A program made the translations under genes and the position numbers. The notes beneath the pieces are model-generated. The model was not told the DNA's origin, did not search any database, and saw only the letters and a list, made by a program, of their open reading frames with translations. From positions 6,322,501-6,386,500 of the forward strand of contig NC_090698.1 in NCBI RefSeq assembly GCF_040954835.1: a DNA stretch of 64,000 bases, in the 5' to 3' direction. The stretch comes from Lepisosteus oculatus (Eukaryota; Chordata; Actinopteri; Semionotiformes; Lepisosteidae). Shown piece by piece: positions 21,968-31,128 of this stretch. The stretch's first letter is position 1. Each line of letters starts with the position of its first letter.

Positions 21968-24665
21968 ACTGTCTCTCTCACCAGTGTGTGTGTGTCTGGT
22001 GTTTGATTGTCTCTCTCTTGCCTGTGTGTGTGTGTCTGGTGTTTGACTGTCTCTCTGTCTCTGTCCTTGTAGTGGATGAGGAGTTCGAGAATGTGTCCAG
22101 TCAGTTGTTGAAGCGCACCCAAGCCATGCTTAACAAATACCGCCTGCTGCTCTTCGAGGAGTCCAAGGTAAGCTCTTCCAGCCTGTCTGTCCCTCTGCCT
22201 TCCTGCCTTCAGATGTCTGTCTGCATTTCTGTCGTCCTGACTGCTCTGTGAGTTCTCCTGTGTCTGATCGTCTCTCTGATGCCCTCTCTCTGCCCAGCGG
22301 CTGGGACCATCAGCTGAGATGGTGATGATCGACAGGATGTTCATCCAGGAAGAGAAGACAGCGTTGAACCAGGACAGGATATTGGCAAAGGAGAGACCAG
22401 GTACTGGGGCACACCATGTAGTGTGTACTGCCCACACCGTCACCCCACACTCCTCGCTGCCCACAGTGTCATCCCACACTCCTCGCTGCCCACAGTGTCA
22501 CCCCACACTCCTCGCTGCCCACGGTGTCACCCCATACTCCTCGCTGCCCACAGTGTCACCCCACACTCCTCGCTGCCCACAGTGTCACCCCACACTCCTC
22601 GCTGCCCACACTGTCCACAGTACACTTGCCGTTACGAACATCCTTGCTGTACTTTCTACACTGCAGATTGAAGGCATTGCAGGTATACGCTGCACACTGC
22701 ACTCTGTATATATCATACATTCAGCAGGCTGCATTCTGTATGCCACACACTGCTCTATCCTGAATTAAAGTAAATGCTACCCAGTCTATTAAATGTTCTC
22801 CCTGTCCCTCTCTTGTAGATGAATATGTCGCTAACTCACAGTCCCTGCAGAGCATGGTGGCTTCTGCTCAGCGCTCCCTGTCTGCGGACAGTGGTACTGC
22901 AAGGGCGTCCGGGGTGGGCGTGCCCGCTGGGGGAGGAGGCGGGGCCACTGCAGCCCAAGCCCCTCCCCTCTTCACCCCCACCAAGCTGGTGATCAAGCAG
23001 GGCGGAGGCGGGGCCTCTGTGTCCTGGGCCACGGGCTCGGGCCCACCCCCGACGGCGCCGGGGTCGACAGGGGGTCAGAGCTCGTCGCAGCCGCCCTCTC
23101 TTCCGCCCCCGTCGCGCCACCCCTCCGCCGGTCTGGGCGACGACGACGACGACGCCCTCCCCTCGCGCAGCAAGCCGCCGATCAAGACCTACGAGGCGCG
23201 CCGGCGCATCGGCTTGAAGCTCAAGATCAAGCAGGAGGCGGGGCTGAGCAAGGTCGTCCACAACACGGCGCTGGACCCCGTCCACACGCAGCAGCCCCAG
23301 CCGGCCGAGCCGCCGCCCAGGCTCTCGGTTTCCACAGCAACCACCGTCATCAGGACTCCGCCCCCTTCGGCCTGTAGCCCCGCCCCCACCGCGGCCACCA
23401 GCGTAGCAACCACAGCGGCAGGCCCCGCCCACCACCACCTGGCAACAGCCTCGGCTCCGGTGGCATCGCCCCCGTTTTCTTCTTCTTCTTTTTCCTCGTC
23501 GTCCTCCTCCTCCTCCTCCGCCCAGATGAACGGGACCTTGGAGCATCAGGAAGGGGACCGGACCAGAAGGCACCCCCTTGCTGCTGGGGCGACGCCGCCG
23601 CCCCCCCCTCCCACCTCCTCTCAGACTACTTCCTGTCGCCTGCCGCTGCGGAAAACGTACCGCGAGAACGTCAGCCCCCCCTCCCGGCCGGGGGTGGTAG
23701 GCGGGGGGTGCAGCAGGGGGGCCAACCCTCAGCAGCTGCCCCCCCCGTTCCCCGTCGCGCGCCCCTCCCCCCCTCACTCTCGGGGCTCCTCCCCCCCCCC
23801 CGGCCGGACCGTGATCGCAAGCGTGAAACTGGAAAACCGGGGTCCCCGGGCGAGCTCCCAGCCGTCCCACGCGCGCACAGGCGGGACGCGGGCGGGCGCC
23901 GGGGCGGAGCCGGGGGCCGCCGGAGGCAGGCTGGGAGACGGCGGGGGCAGCAACAGCCGGGGGGGCCGGCCGGGCTCCCCCGGGTTGATCCAGGAGCTGG
24001 CCGAAGTCGAGGAGGTGCTGTACCGCGGCGTGACCAAAAACCGCCACCACCGCCAGACGCACTCCCGCCACCGGGCGGAACAGGGGGGCCGGGCCCCGGA
24101 GCGAGCCCGGGGGGCCAGATCCAAGAGCGGCGGGGGGGAGGCGGCGGGGGGGTCCGCTGGGGCCGACCGGCACAGTTCGCCCCTCTCCCTCCCTCCCCCG
24201 GCGGCCTCGTGCCCCTGGGACTCTGCGCTGCCCGCCAAGCGGCGGAAATCGGACTCTCCGGAAGTGGACAACGCCAGCTTCTCCAGCGGCAGCCCCCCGC
24301 CCGACGACTCGCTCACCGAGCACCTGCAGAGCGCCATCGACAGCATCCTGAACTTGCAGCAGGGAGCGGGGGCAGCTGGCGCCGCCAGCGGCAACAGTGG
24401 CGGGAGTGTTGGCAGGGGCCAGGGCGCGCGGGGGCCGAACTCGTCCCTTTTGTCCCAGCCCCACCCCTTGCCCCCCGGCGCCGCCGCCGCCGCCGCCGCC
24501 TCGGCCCCCTCCTCCTACAGCAGGCCCCCTTTGTCGTCGTCCTCTTCCTCTTCCTCGTCGCCCTTGCTGCCCCAGTGCCCGCAGATAGGGGGCGCCGGCG
24601 GGGGCGAGTTCTCGTCATCACGCGGACAGAATGGCAACTTGGTGTCCCGGACTTACAGCAGATAA
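7830..24665 (+). CDS. BICRA: BICRA (GLTSCR1), BRD4-interacting ncBAF subunit; 14 coding exons
   Basis: Defining scaffold subunit of the non-canonical BAF (BRD9-containing) chromatin remodeller, nuclear; the family also binds the BRD4 ET domain. Coding exons: 7830-7870, 9330-9375, 10422-10487, 11248-13497, 14585-14740, 17558-18181, 19209-19398, 19921-20018, 20517-20645, 20898-20947, 21455-21603, 22073-22167, 22298-22400, 22819-24665. The phases join cleanly to 1,947 residues. The start follows an acceptor at 7824 in good Kozak context (GACATGG) and opens MDDEDGRCLLDVICDPQALN, as in vertebrate BICRA. Residues 52-801 are Gly/Gln-rich, with Q441-450. The conserved GLTSCR1 domain is about 1218-1320 (MLEQLRKQQGSVLHPDYQSP onward). 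A basic block, KTYEARRRIGLKLKIKQEAG, and a C-terminal LTEHLQSAIDSILNLQ helix follow. Human BICRA is about 1,560 aa, so this copy is long, mainly in low-complexity regions. Weakest splice call: donor GTGCTG at 21604. Confidence 0.93.
7871..9329 (+). other. BICRA intron 1
   Basis: Bounded by GTGAGT and TTTCCATGCAG. It contains a short array of the 45-bp minisatellite family in reverse orientation (listed separately). Otherwise no gene or structured element was seen. Confidence 0.8.
8690..8945 (-). repeat. 45-bp minisatellite family, array 1 (reverse orientation)
   Basis: About five to six units of AGAGATCACTGGTCCAGTCT plus TGTCATATTGTAACCCTACAGTC, with a 45-bp period (for example 8705 to 8750). 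This is the reverse complement of the unit in the arrays at 28.8, 34.9 and 46.3 kb. Units are more diverged here than in those arrays. Confidence 0.9.
9870..10420 (+). repeat. TGTCTG/TTTGTCCATG-rich simple repeat before BICRA exon 3
   Basis: Degenerate pyrimidine/GT-rich tandem sequence with TGTCTGTC, TTTGTCCATG and TGTGTGTC modules fills most of BICRA intron 2. It runs directly into the exon 3 acceptor (TGTCTGTCTGTAG, exon at 10422). Open frames here are repeat artefacts. Confidence 0.8.
13498..13675 (+). repeat. GTGTGCGTCCGAC / GTGTGC array at the BICRA exon 4 donor
   Basis: The array starts within about 10 bases of the exon 4 donor (GTCAGT at 13498). It alternates CGTCCGACGTGTG modules with a pure GTGTGC tract. 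The exon 4 reading frame stays open across it to a stop at 13690-13692. Retention of the intron would therefore add a 64-residue Val/Cys/Arg-rich tail. Confidence 0.9.
13676..14584 (+). other. Rest of BICRA intron 4
   Basis: Non-coding. It ends in a CCCTCC-rich tract and a CCCATCAG acceptor. No recognisable element apart from a tRNA-like B box (AGTTCAAACCC near 13,806) without a supporting cloverleaf. Confidence 0.6.
14741..17557 (+). other. BICRA intron 5
   Basis: A 2.8-kb intron bounded by GTAGAC and CCCGAACAG. It contains a short GGCGGGCA-type octamer run at about 15,675-15,725 and a reversed fragment of the dispersed retroposon at 16,684-16,750. It contains no coding exon that I can support. 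Confidence 0.7.
16684..16750. mobile_element. Truncated dispersed retroposon (reverse orientation)
   Basis: CCCCATTACCTGGAAAGCGC through AAGCGCTATATAAGTGTAG is the reverse complement of the first 60 bases of the copies at 3,885 and 18,605. Only this end is present, so the copy is truncated. Confidence 0.7.
18184..18543 (+). repeat. (TCTGTG)n hexanucleotide array at the BICRA exon 6 donor
   Basis: About 360 bp of nearly perfect TCTGTG hexamers, with a TCTGTC-rich start, begins a few bases after the exon 6 donor (GTACAG at 18182). The exon 6 frame continues open through it as alternating Val-Ser/Val-Cys to a stop at 18551-18553. Confidence 0.95.
18605..19140. mobile_element. Dispersed retroposon copy B
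   Basis: It has the same block order as the copy at 3,885. An AATAATGATGATGAT tail is followed by CTTACACTTACGTAGC, then GGATGATGCGACGGCAGCCA, and it ends at CTGCTGAGCTCCAGTGGGC. It lies in BICRA intron 6 just upstream of the exon 7 acceptor. Confidence 0.8.
19600..19880 (+). repeat. 44-bp minisatellite in BICRA intron 7
   Basis: About six units of CTGACACACTGAGACACAGA plus TAACCAGCACACAGCAACACTGAA. The 44-bp period is not a multiple of three, so the chance minus-strand frames rotate between units. Confidence 0.9.
20095..20440. mobile_element. Dispersed retroposon copy C
   Basis: A long (AAT)n tail at 20,098-20,147 precedes TTTAGAGCTTTTCTGGGCAC, the GGATGATGCGACAACAGC block and the CACACACCAGCTCTCAGTGG block. 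The far end found in copies A, B and D is missing. It lies in BICRA intron 8, shortly before exon 9. Confidence 0.75.
21305..21410 (+). mobile_element. Short dispersed element (TTCAAGGTGCTTTATTGGCA type)
   Basis: Shares TTCAAGGTGCTTTATTGG, CATGAC and GATGAGT with 61,465-61,545. In both places the element lies in an intron upstream of a coding exon. It is a short interspersed repeat of unnamed family and ends about 45 bp before the BICRA exon 11 acceptor. Confidence 0.6.
21815..22060 (+). repeat. Minisatellite with splice-acceptor-like units, BICRA intron 11
   Basis: About six units of GTGTCTGGTGTTTGACTGTC plus TCTCTCTCGCCAGT, of variable length (about 37-50 bp), with a (GT)n expansion in the middle. 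AG dinucleotides after pyrimidine tracts fall at about 21,826, 21,861, 21,899, 21,937 and 21,984. The real acceptor, GTCCTTGTAG, is at 22072. Confidence 0.85.
22430..22620 (+). repeat. 29-bp minisatellite in BICRA intron 13
   Basis: Six to seven units of ACTCCTCGCTGCCCACAGTG plus TCACCCCAC, with a 29-bp period. It is non-coding; the frame rotates because 29 is not a multiple of three. Confidence 0.9.
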
Positions 24666-27444
24666 CGTCCCCTCAGCCCGGGAGGGCAGGAGACAGGGAG
24701 GGAGAGAGGGAGCGGAGGAAGGAGGTGGCGACTGTGTCTCGATCGCTCCCCGTGCTGTCCAATGTAAGATCGCTGTGTTGTTATTTTTTTTTTAGTGGTC
24801 AAAACAGAAAAAACTTTCAAAAAAAGCTACGTGGGGTCATTTTCACGAGATGTGCTCTGGTGTCTCCAAAGACTTGGGGTGGCGTCCTGGTGCTGGGGTC
24901 CCGTAGGGGGGTTGGGGGAGGCATGACGTGAACCGAGGCGCTGTGGTCGAATGCCCAGTCCTCTCCGACGCCACGGCTCTCGGGAAGCGTCCGAGACGGA
25001 AGAGCTGGTGGTGGTGGTGGTGGTTGTTGTTGCAGAAGGCACAGGTGAGTCTGCAGATGCCCTTCCTGAGCGCGCGGGCAGCACGAGGGCACAGAGAGCC
25101 CTCCGGCGCTGTGCGCCTCTCAGGAATGGGTCCGACGCCTCGCTCCACCCTTGGCGTGTCCTGTTGTGTCCGGGAGGAGGGCTGTCGCCCTAAAACGAAC
25201 CACACCTTAAAAACACTACACCACACCCCGACTCGACTCGGCCCTCCCGGACGGACCAGGTCACGGGCTGCGCTGAACGCTCGCCTCCGCTGGCCAGAGG
25301 TCACGACCCCCCGAGCCCCCCAGCCCTGCCCGACAGCTGGACTGTCCCCCCCGCGAGACTGTCCCCCTCGCCGAGCGGAGGGCTGAGGGCTGATCCCCCG
25401 GGGGTGAGGAGGGGGGTGGGGGAACTGGGTTTGGGGTTCAGGTCAGCGCTCCTGACCGGCCCGTCTCCCTTAAACGGGCTGTGGACCCCGGCAGCCTCTC
25501 GCGCCGGGCAGACTCCGCCGGTGAAGTCGATTAAGCTAGGCGGCACGTGAAGACAGACATCCAAACGTTTCGCGGTCGCTGCCGGCATCCGCTTTGTCTT
25601 CTCTTTGCCCGAGCTCTTCGGGGGAGGGGGAGTGCCGCCCGGATTCCCGGCACGGGCCATCTCTCGCCCGGCATCGTTCCCATTCCAGCGTTCCCAGTCA
25701 TTTCCAACATTTCCCTGCGTCGTTTCACAGTCTCGCTCCCGGAGTTTTTTCGTTTCAGATTTTTTTTTATCGCTTTCTTTTGGGATTGTACAAAAACAAA
25801 CCAACTCTGGATTTGCATTTCTGGACACTTGTTTCCCAGAGCCCGCGAGGAGACCCCGGCACCGTGCCCCCCCGTGTGGGATCGGCCAGCGGGGTGCAGA
25901 ACAGCGTCGCGCGCGCTCTGGAGTAGGAGTCCACACGCTGCAGTTCACTCCCAGTGCGGGCCGGTTTCACACACTGCTGCCCGGTGTGGTGCAGCTCGGT
26001 ACAGTACAGAACAGTGCCGGTCCAAACTGTACACTAGCGTTCAGTCTGGAGCACTGTCGTGCACTTTAGTACAGCGTAGCTCAGTTTGGTCCAGTCCAGA
26101 ACAGTGCCTGGGTGCGTTTCGTTCCCTGTGAAGTGTCTTTTCCACTAATGAAGTCGCTGCTGTGCGTTGTGTTGTGAAGCGGGGGAGCTCTGGGAGAGAG
26201 GGGAATTGCACATGTATAGAGGCGTGACTGAGCAGGCCCGTGGCGATTTCCCAAGCCGCGTGTCGCCCCCGATCTGAACAGGGGGTCCACCTTGTCCGTC
26301 CATTCCCGTCTGTCTCGTTTCCTCTCCGCCCGTCTCTCCAACCGTTCGCTGGGACCCGGGCCCCTGTCGCGGCTCTTTTTCAGGCAGGTGGCAAAGTGGA
26401 GTAGAGAGGGAGTAAAAGCAGCTGCCCGTTCCCCTGCCCCACCTTTTCTGCACCCCAACCTTCTCTACCCCCCACCCCCCCCCCCCCCCGTTTTGAAGGA
26501 CAGAGGGACAGGAGGAGGAAGAGAAGGACAGATGTGGGTCCTGACAGCTGACCCCCCTCCCCAAACACACACACTCTTCTCTGCACTGCGTCTGTCTGCC
26601 CTCTGCTCTCCTCCTCCTCTCCTGTCGTCATTCTTCCCCCCCTCTCTTCCTGCGCTGCTGCTGCTGGGGCAGGGAGGGGCGCGGCAACGCCAGGGCGCCC
26701 CCACTTCTTACACGGGGGGGTTCTCCCGCCAGGTTGGACCCCAGAAGGCTTTGCAGTTGGCCGCGACAGTCGTGGCACTTTTCCCGGCCGCAGTGAGGCG
26801 TGAGGCTCGGGGTCACGCGGAGGTCATGCTCGGGGACCGGCGCGCACTCCGGACACTCCTGGTGCTCCGGAGCTGGGAATCACCGGGGAGGGGGAGGCGG
26901 CGAGGTGCTGGAGGCGCCCCTTCCCCTGCGGCTCTTAACGATCTGAATCTGCTCGTTAAGGGGTTTGCCGGCGGAGTTTCACGACGCCTCCCGGTTCTTT
27001 GGCTCCCGGTGCTGACCCGCGGGAGGCGCAGGGGCCTGGTCGCCCGCGCCTCGGACTCGCCAGCCCGCCGGGGCGCCAGGGAGCGGCCGGGGTGCGTGTG
27101 TGCCGGATGAGTCCCGAGTGACGCGCAGCTCTTGGACTTCTGGGTGGTGTGTGAATGGCTCATGCCGGGACGGTGGAGAGGGTTGGGCAGGGTGGTTAGT
27201 GCCGCCCAGTACCTGGTGAGCGTGCAGCAGCAGGGCCTGCTGTGTCAGAAAGACACCATGTTCCCCTAGACTGAGGTTACAGGCGTGCCAGGCCACCGAT
27301 TCTTGTTCAGCAGTGCTGTGCTCCTCTTCCTCTCCATCTCTGTCATATCTCCTCTCTTTCCTCACTCTGTGACTCCTCTCTTTCCCCCTGTCTCCTCACT
27401 CTGCCTGTCTCCTCTCCCGCTCCTCTCTCTCACAAGTCTGTCTC

Positions 27445-27982
27445 TGTGTCTCCTCTCTCTCACACACACGTCCCTCTGCGTGTCTCCTCTCTCTCACACA
27501 CACGTCCCTCTGCGTGTCTCCTCTCTCTCGCACACACGTCCCTCTGCGTGTCTCCTCTCTCTCGCACACACGTCCCCCTGCGTGTCTCCTCTCTCGCACA
27601 CACGTCCCCCTGCGTGTCTCCTCTCTCTCACTCACATCCCTTTGCGCGTCTCCTCTCACTCAAACACACGTCCCTCTCTTTTGCACACACGTCCCTCTGC
27701 GCGTCTCCTCTCTCTCACACACGTCCCTCTGCGTGTCTCCTCTCTCTCCCACACACGTCCCTCTGCGTGTCTCCTCTCTCTCTCACACACGTCCCTCTGC
27801 GTGTCTCCTCTCTCTCCCACACACGTCCCTCTGCGTGTCTCCTCTCTCTCCCACACACGTCCCTCTGCGTGTCTCCTCTCTCTCCCACACACGTCCCTCT
27901 GCGTGTCTCCTCTCTCTCCCACACACGTCCCTCTGCGTGTCTCCTCTCTCTCCCACACACGTCCCTCTGCGTGTCTCCTCTC
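27445..27982 (+). repeat. 34-bp CT-rich minisatellite
   Basis: About 15 units of CACACGTCCCTCTGCGTGTC plus TCCTCTCTCTCCCA, with a 34-bp period in the homogeneous right half. The left half has more unit-length variation. It probably lies within the BICRA 3' UTR. Confidence 0.92.
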
Positions 27983-28113
27983 CCACTCCCTCCGTCCTCA
28001 GTCCTCTCTTCTGTGTCGGATTGTCTCCCTCCTTTTCTACCTTCGGTCCCTCCTCCACTGTAACACTCTTTGGACAGTTAAACACAGCATAAACAAAAAA
28101 TTCAGTGACTTTA

Positions 28114-28119
28114 AATAAA
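28114..28119 (+). promoter_or_regulatory. Poly(A) signal AATAAA, candidate BICRA end
   Basis: Canonical hexamer in an AT-rich stretch, the first strong one downstream of the BICRA stop. Further A/T-rich runs follow to 28,340, so cleavage could also lie downstream. Confidence 0.45.
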
Positions 28120-28811
28120 AAAAAACATTTAAAAAAGTAAGAGAATTTGAAATATAGTACTACAGATTAATTTTGTACTGTATTTATTGTGTATAATGAC
28201 AAACTCTTTTTTTTAAAGAACTGTACATTTAGTAAAACTGTAAATTAAACATTGCTTCTTTTAAAAAAGAAATGGGTGTATTGCAATGGATTTTATTGAT
28301 TTTTTTTTGTATTTATTTTATTTATATTTATTTTTATTTCAACCACGATTAGTGCTACAGAGCTCTGCTTTATCAAAGGGATCTGGCCTGTCTTCATGAG
28401 CGGCTGTGTCAGACCCTCCAGGACAGCCACTACAGCACCTGAGGCTGAACTGCAGTGCTTCTGTCTGCTCTCTCTGCGTCGTGCTTGTTCAGTCCCCAGC
28501 ACAGTGTCTCTCTCTTTAGGCCTCTGTAGTTGTGCCAGGGCGTGAGCTGGCGAATTCTGCATAGGCTACAAGTGAGGTGGGATGTGTGTGTACTGGTGAG
28601 TTTAACACGTAGTGCAGTGCAGGAGAATGAGCTCTAACCTGGAGATGTCTCTCCCTTGCAAGCATCCCAGCAAATCCTAACAGGGTGCATGAGCAAGGAT
28701 ACCCTAACTGACCCAGCCTTATCAGAGCTCAGTGGATCTTGCACCATACATTACCAACTGTGTGCAGAATTAGACAATATCAGTCACAGGCCAGTCTGGA
28801 CTAGTGATTAC
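28120..28811. other. Intergenic, nothing recognised
   Basis: AT-rich to 28,340, then unique-looking sequence. No open frame with family resemblance and no repeat array before 28,812. Confidence 0.5.
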
Positions 28812-29234
28812 TGAACTACAGGGCCACAATATGACACAGCCCAGACTGGTCCGGCGATCTCTGGACTAGAGGGTAACAACATGACACAGACTGGACCAGT
28901 GATCTCTGGACTGTAGGGTTACAATATGACACAGACTGGACCGGTGATCTCTGGGCTATAGGGTAACAACATGACACAGACTGGACCAGTGATCTCTGGA
29001 CTGTAGGGTTACAATATGACACAGACTGGACCAGTGATCTCTGGACTGTAGGGCTACAATAGGACACAGACTGGACCAGTGATCTCTGGACTGTAGGGCT
29101 ACAATAGGACACAGACTGGACCACTGATCTCTGGACTGTAGGGTTACAATATGACACAGACTGGACCAGTGATCGCTGGGCTATAGGGTAACAACATGAC
29201 ACAGACTGAACCAGTGATCTCTGGACTGTAGGGC
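28812..29234 (+). repeat. 45-bp minisatellite family, array 2
   Basis: About nine units of ACAATATGACACAGACTGGA plus CCAGTGATCTCTGGACTGTAGGGTT, with a 45-bp period. Variants include ACAACATGACACAG and GATCGCTGGGC. It is the same unit as the arrays at 34.9 and 46.3 kb. Confidence 0.93.
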
Positions 29235-29345
29235 TAGGCTCCTGTGCAGGGTGTGTCCTTCTCTGTGCCCCTTGCTTGCTGGGGTGGGCTCTGGCTCCCC
29301 GCTACCCTGAATTGGATACAGTGGCTAGAAAATGAATGGATCTTG
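29235..29345 (+). mobile_element. Retroposon 3' tail (GAATTGGAT...AATGAATGGA)
   Basis: The string from CAGGGTGTGTCCTT through CCCTGAATTGGATACAGTGG to AAAATGAATGGA matches the 3' end of a retroposon widespread in fish genomes that ends in GGAT/AATGGA repeats. The stretch at 60,085-60,290 looks like a more internal part of the same type. Confidence 0.6.
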
Positions 29346-30149
29346 TACTTGCGTCTTGTCTAAGCTTTAGGTTTAGAATTGCAGATTGAGTTCATTTCAT
29401 GCTAAGGGCTTCGGTATCTTTTAATATACCGCAACGTATGCAACAATAAAGGGGCACGGCTGACCACTGTCACATATTATAAAAAAAGAAGACTGAAGAA
29501 CAGCTGGTAGTTCATTCACCCCTCCTGCCACCAGAGGGCGCCCCAGAGCCAGGCTTGCGCTCAGTCTGGGCCGAGATGGAGCTGGGGGCGAGAGAGGAGC
29601 AGTGGGTGTGGGGGGAAAAACCATGCAGCTCTTCAGAAAAATAAACAAAAGCTTTTCTTGTCCATTTTTTTTTCCAGCAGCTCCAGTGAGAGGACAGTCC
29701 ATCTCTCTCACCAGGAGCTGATGAGCCCTTTCGCAAAGGGCGGGGATCTTGTTCAGATCTTCCTTTGTAGGTGGTGGGGGTTTGGAGGGTGTGGCTGGGG
29801 GTGAACCCACACTTTTTCCACCCTGGTCAGCTTCTGCAGCTTCATAGGGCGTGCACCCCCAGCGGTCCAGCCTGACCCCCCCCCCCCATTGTGTGGGGGC
29901 AGTGTGTTAATGTGTGAAACAGCCCTGGGTCCCAGACTCCTCCTGGAAACATTCGCCAACTCCCCAGATCTCCCCCCTCTCTCCCTGCCACACCTCCTCC
30001 CAGCCTTCCAACCCTCAGACAGCCCAGCTCGTGCTCTGGGCCTGGATGCTGAGGGCGAGAGAGAGAGAGAAAGCGTTGTTTTTCTTCCCAGGAACAGGGA
30101 GAAAGAGAAGGAGAGGGAGGGGGCAGTGCTGGATACGCCAGGGCTGGGC

Positions 30150-31128
30150 TGGAGCTGCTGCAGCTTCCTTGCGACCGAGCGAGTCGGAGCAGACCAGCTC
30201 TCTCTCTCTCTCGCGCGCGCACGCACACACACAGCAGGCAGCTGAGAGCCGAACCCCGAACTCTCTGGCCAGGTCTCTCCGGTCCCGACGCGCCGAGCTC
30301 CTAGCCTGTCAGGGGCGCGAGGGAGCGTGCAGCAGGAGCAGCTTTGCGCTCGGAGGATTCCCAAGAGGCAGAGATTCCCCGCGCCTCCGGGACGCCCTCC
30401 GGAAGCCATCATCCCCACAAGAAACAAGGAGGAGACAAAAAGAAGTGGTCTTCCCCCCTTCCTCGGCTCCTCCGATCTCCCGGGCTCATTTTCCCTGCGG
30501 GTTTGGCAGGGGCGGCGGTCTCTCCTCTGCAGGTAAGGGCCTCCCGTGCCGCTGCGGCCGTCTGCCTCCAGGGCTCCCCCTCTTCCTCCTTTCGCTCTTC
30601 CCACCCTCCTCTCCCCCTTGCGCCCTCCGCCGTCTCTCTGCCTTGCAGAAAAGAGGGGTTTCTCCTGACGGGGGCCCCTGGGCAACGTGAGCCTTTCACT
30701 TCGGCGAAAGGGGTCCGCGTGCGGAGGGCTGAATGTCTCCGTCCATCCAGAGAGTCTGTCCATCAGCCCACCTGATGCACTGATCCAGTCTTCCCTCTAC
30801 CCATCTTTCTAAACTACTGCCCCCTCCAGGCCTCTGTCATATCCTGATGCGACTTCAGCTTCTTTTGCAGGAACGTTGGACAGGCAGGGACGCTGACGTC
30901 TGTCGTTGTGGGAATACCCAGGCCCGGACCGCGTAGCGGGAGGAGCGAGACACGGGGACAGCCCCACTCGGAGACGCGGACGTCTGAGGTGAGCTCCGGG
31001 ACTCCCGGAGGAAGACCCAGGACAGGCAGACCCAGAGAGGGACCCAGGACAGGCGCAGCCCCGCCCCGATCTCCCTTCACTGCCCTCCGCCGTGCCACCG
31101 GCTCTGCGACCCCCCCCCTGCGGCCGCG
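30150..31128 (+). promoter_or_regulatory. EHD2: EHD2 promoter region and split 5' UTR
   Basis: GC-rich, CpG-containing sequence precedes the EHD2 ATG. A strong donor (CTGCAG|GTAAGG, GT at 30533) and a good acceptor (CTTCTTTTGCAG, exon from 30871) suggest a non-coding exon ending at 30532. A 338-bp intron and a second exon running 30871-31355 with the ATG at 31129 would follow. A (CT)n/GCGCGC run near 30,200 sits where the first exon may start. The start site is not resolved. Confidence 0.45.

Larger units (their letters stand above)
24666..28119 (+). other. BICRA: Probable BICRA 3' UTR
   Basis: From the BICRA stop (24663-24665) to the first strong AATAAA (28114-28119) there is no splice acceptor feeding a recognisable exon and no other gene. 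The stretch is GC-rich to about 27.1 kb, includes a 34-bp minisatellite at 27,445-27,982 and then becomes AT-rich. A 3.4-kb UTR is plausible for this gene, but the end is inferred only from the poly(A) signal. Confidence 0.5.

Noticed and set aside
22836-24464. 542-codon minus-strand open frame
   Set aside because: Antisense shadow of BICRA exon 14 in very G+C-rich DNA, where stops are rare.
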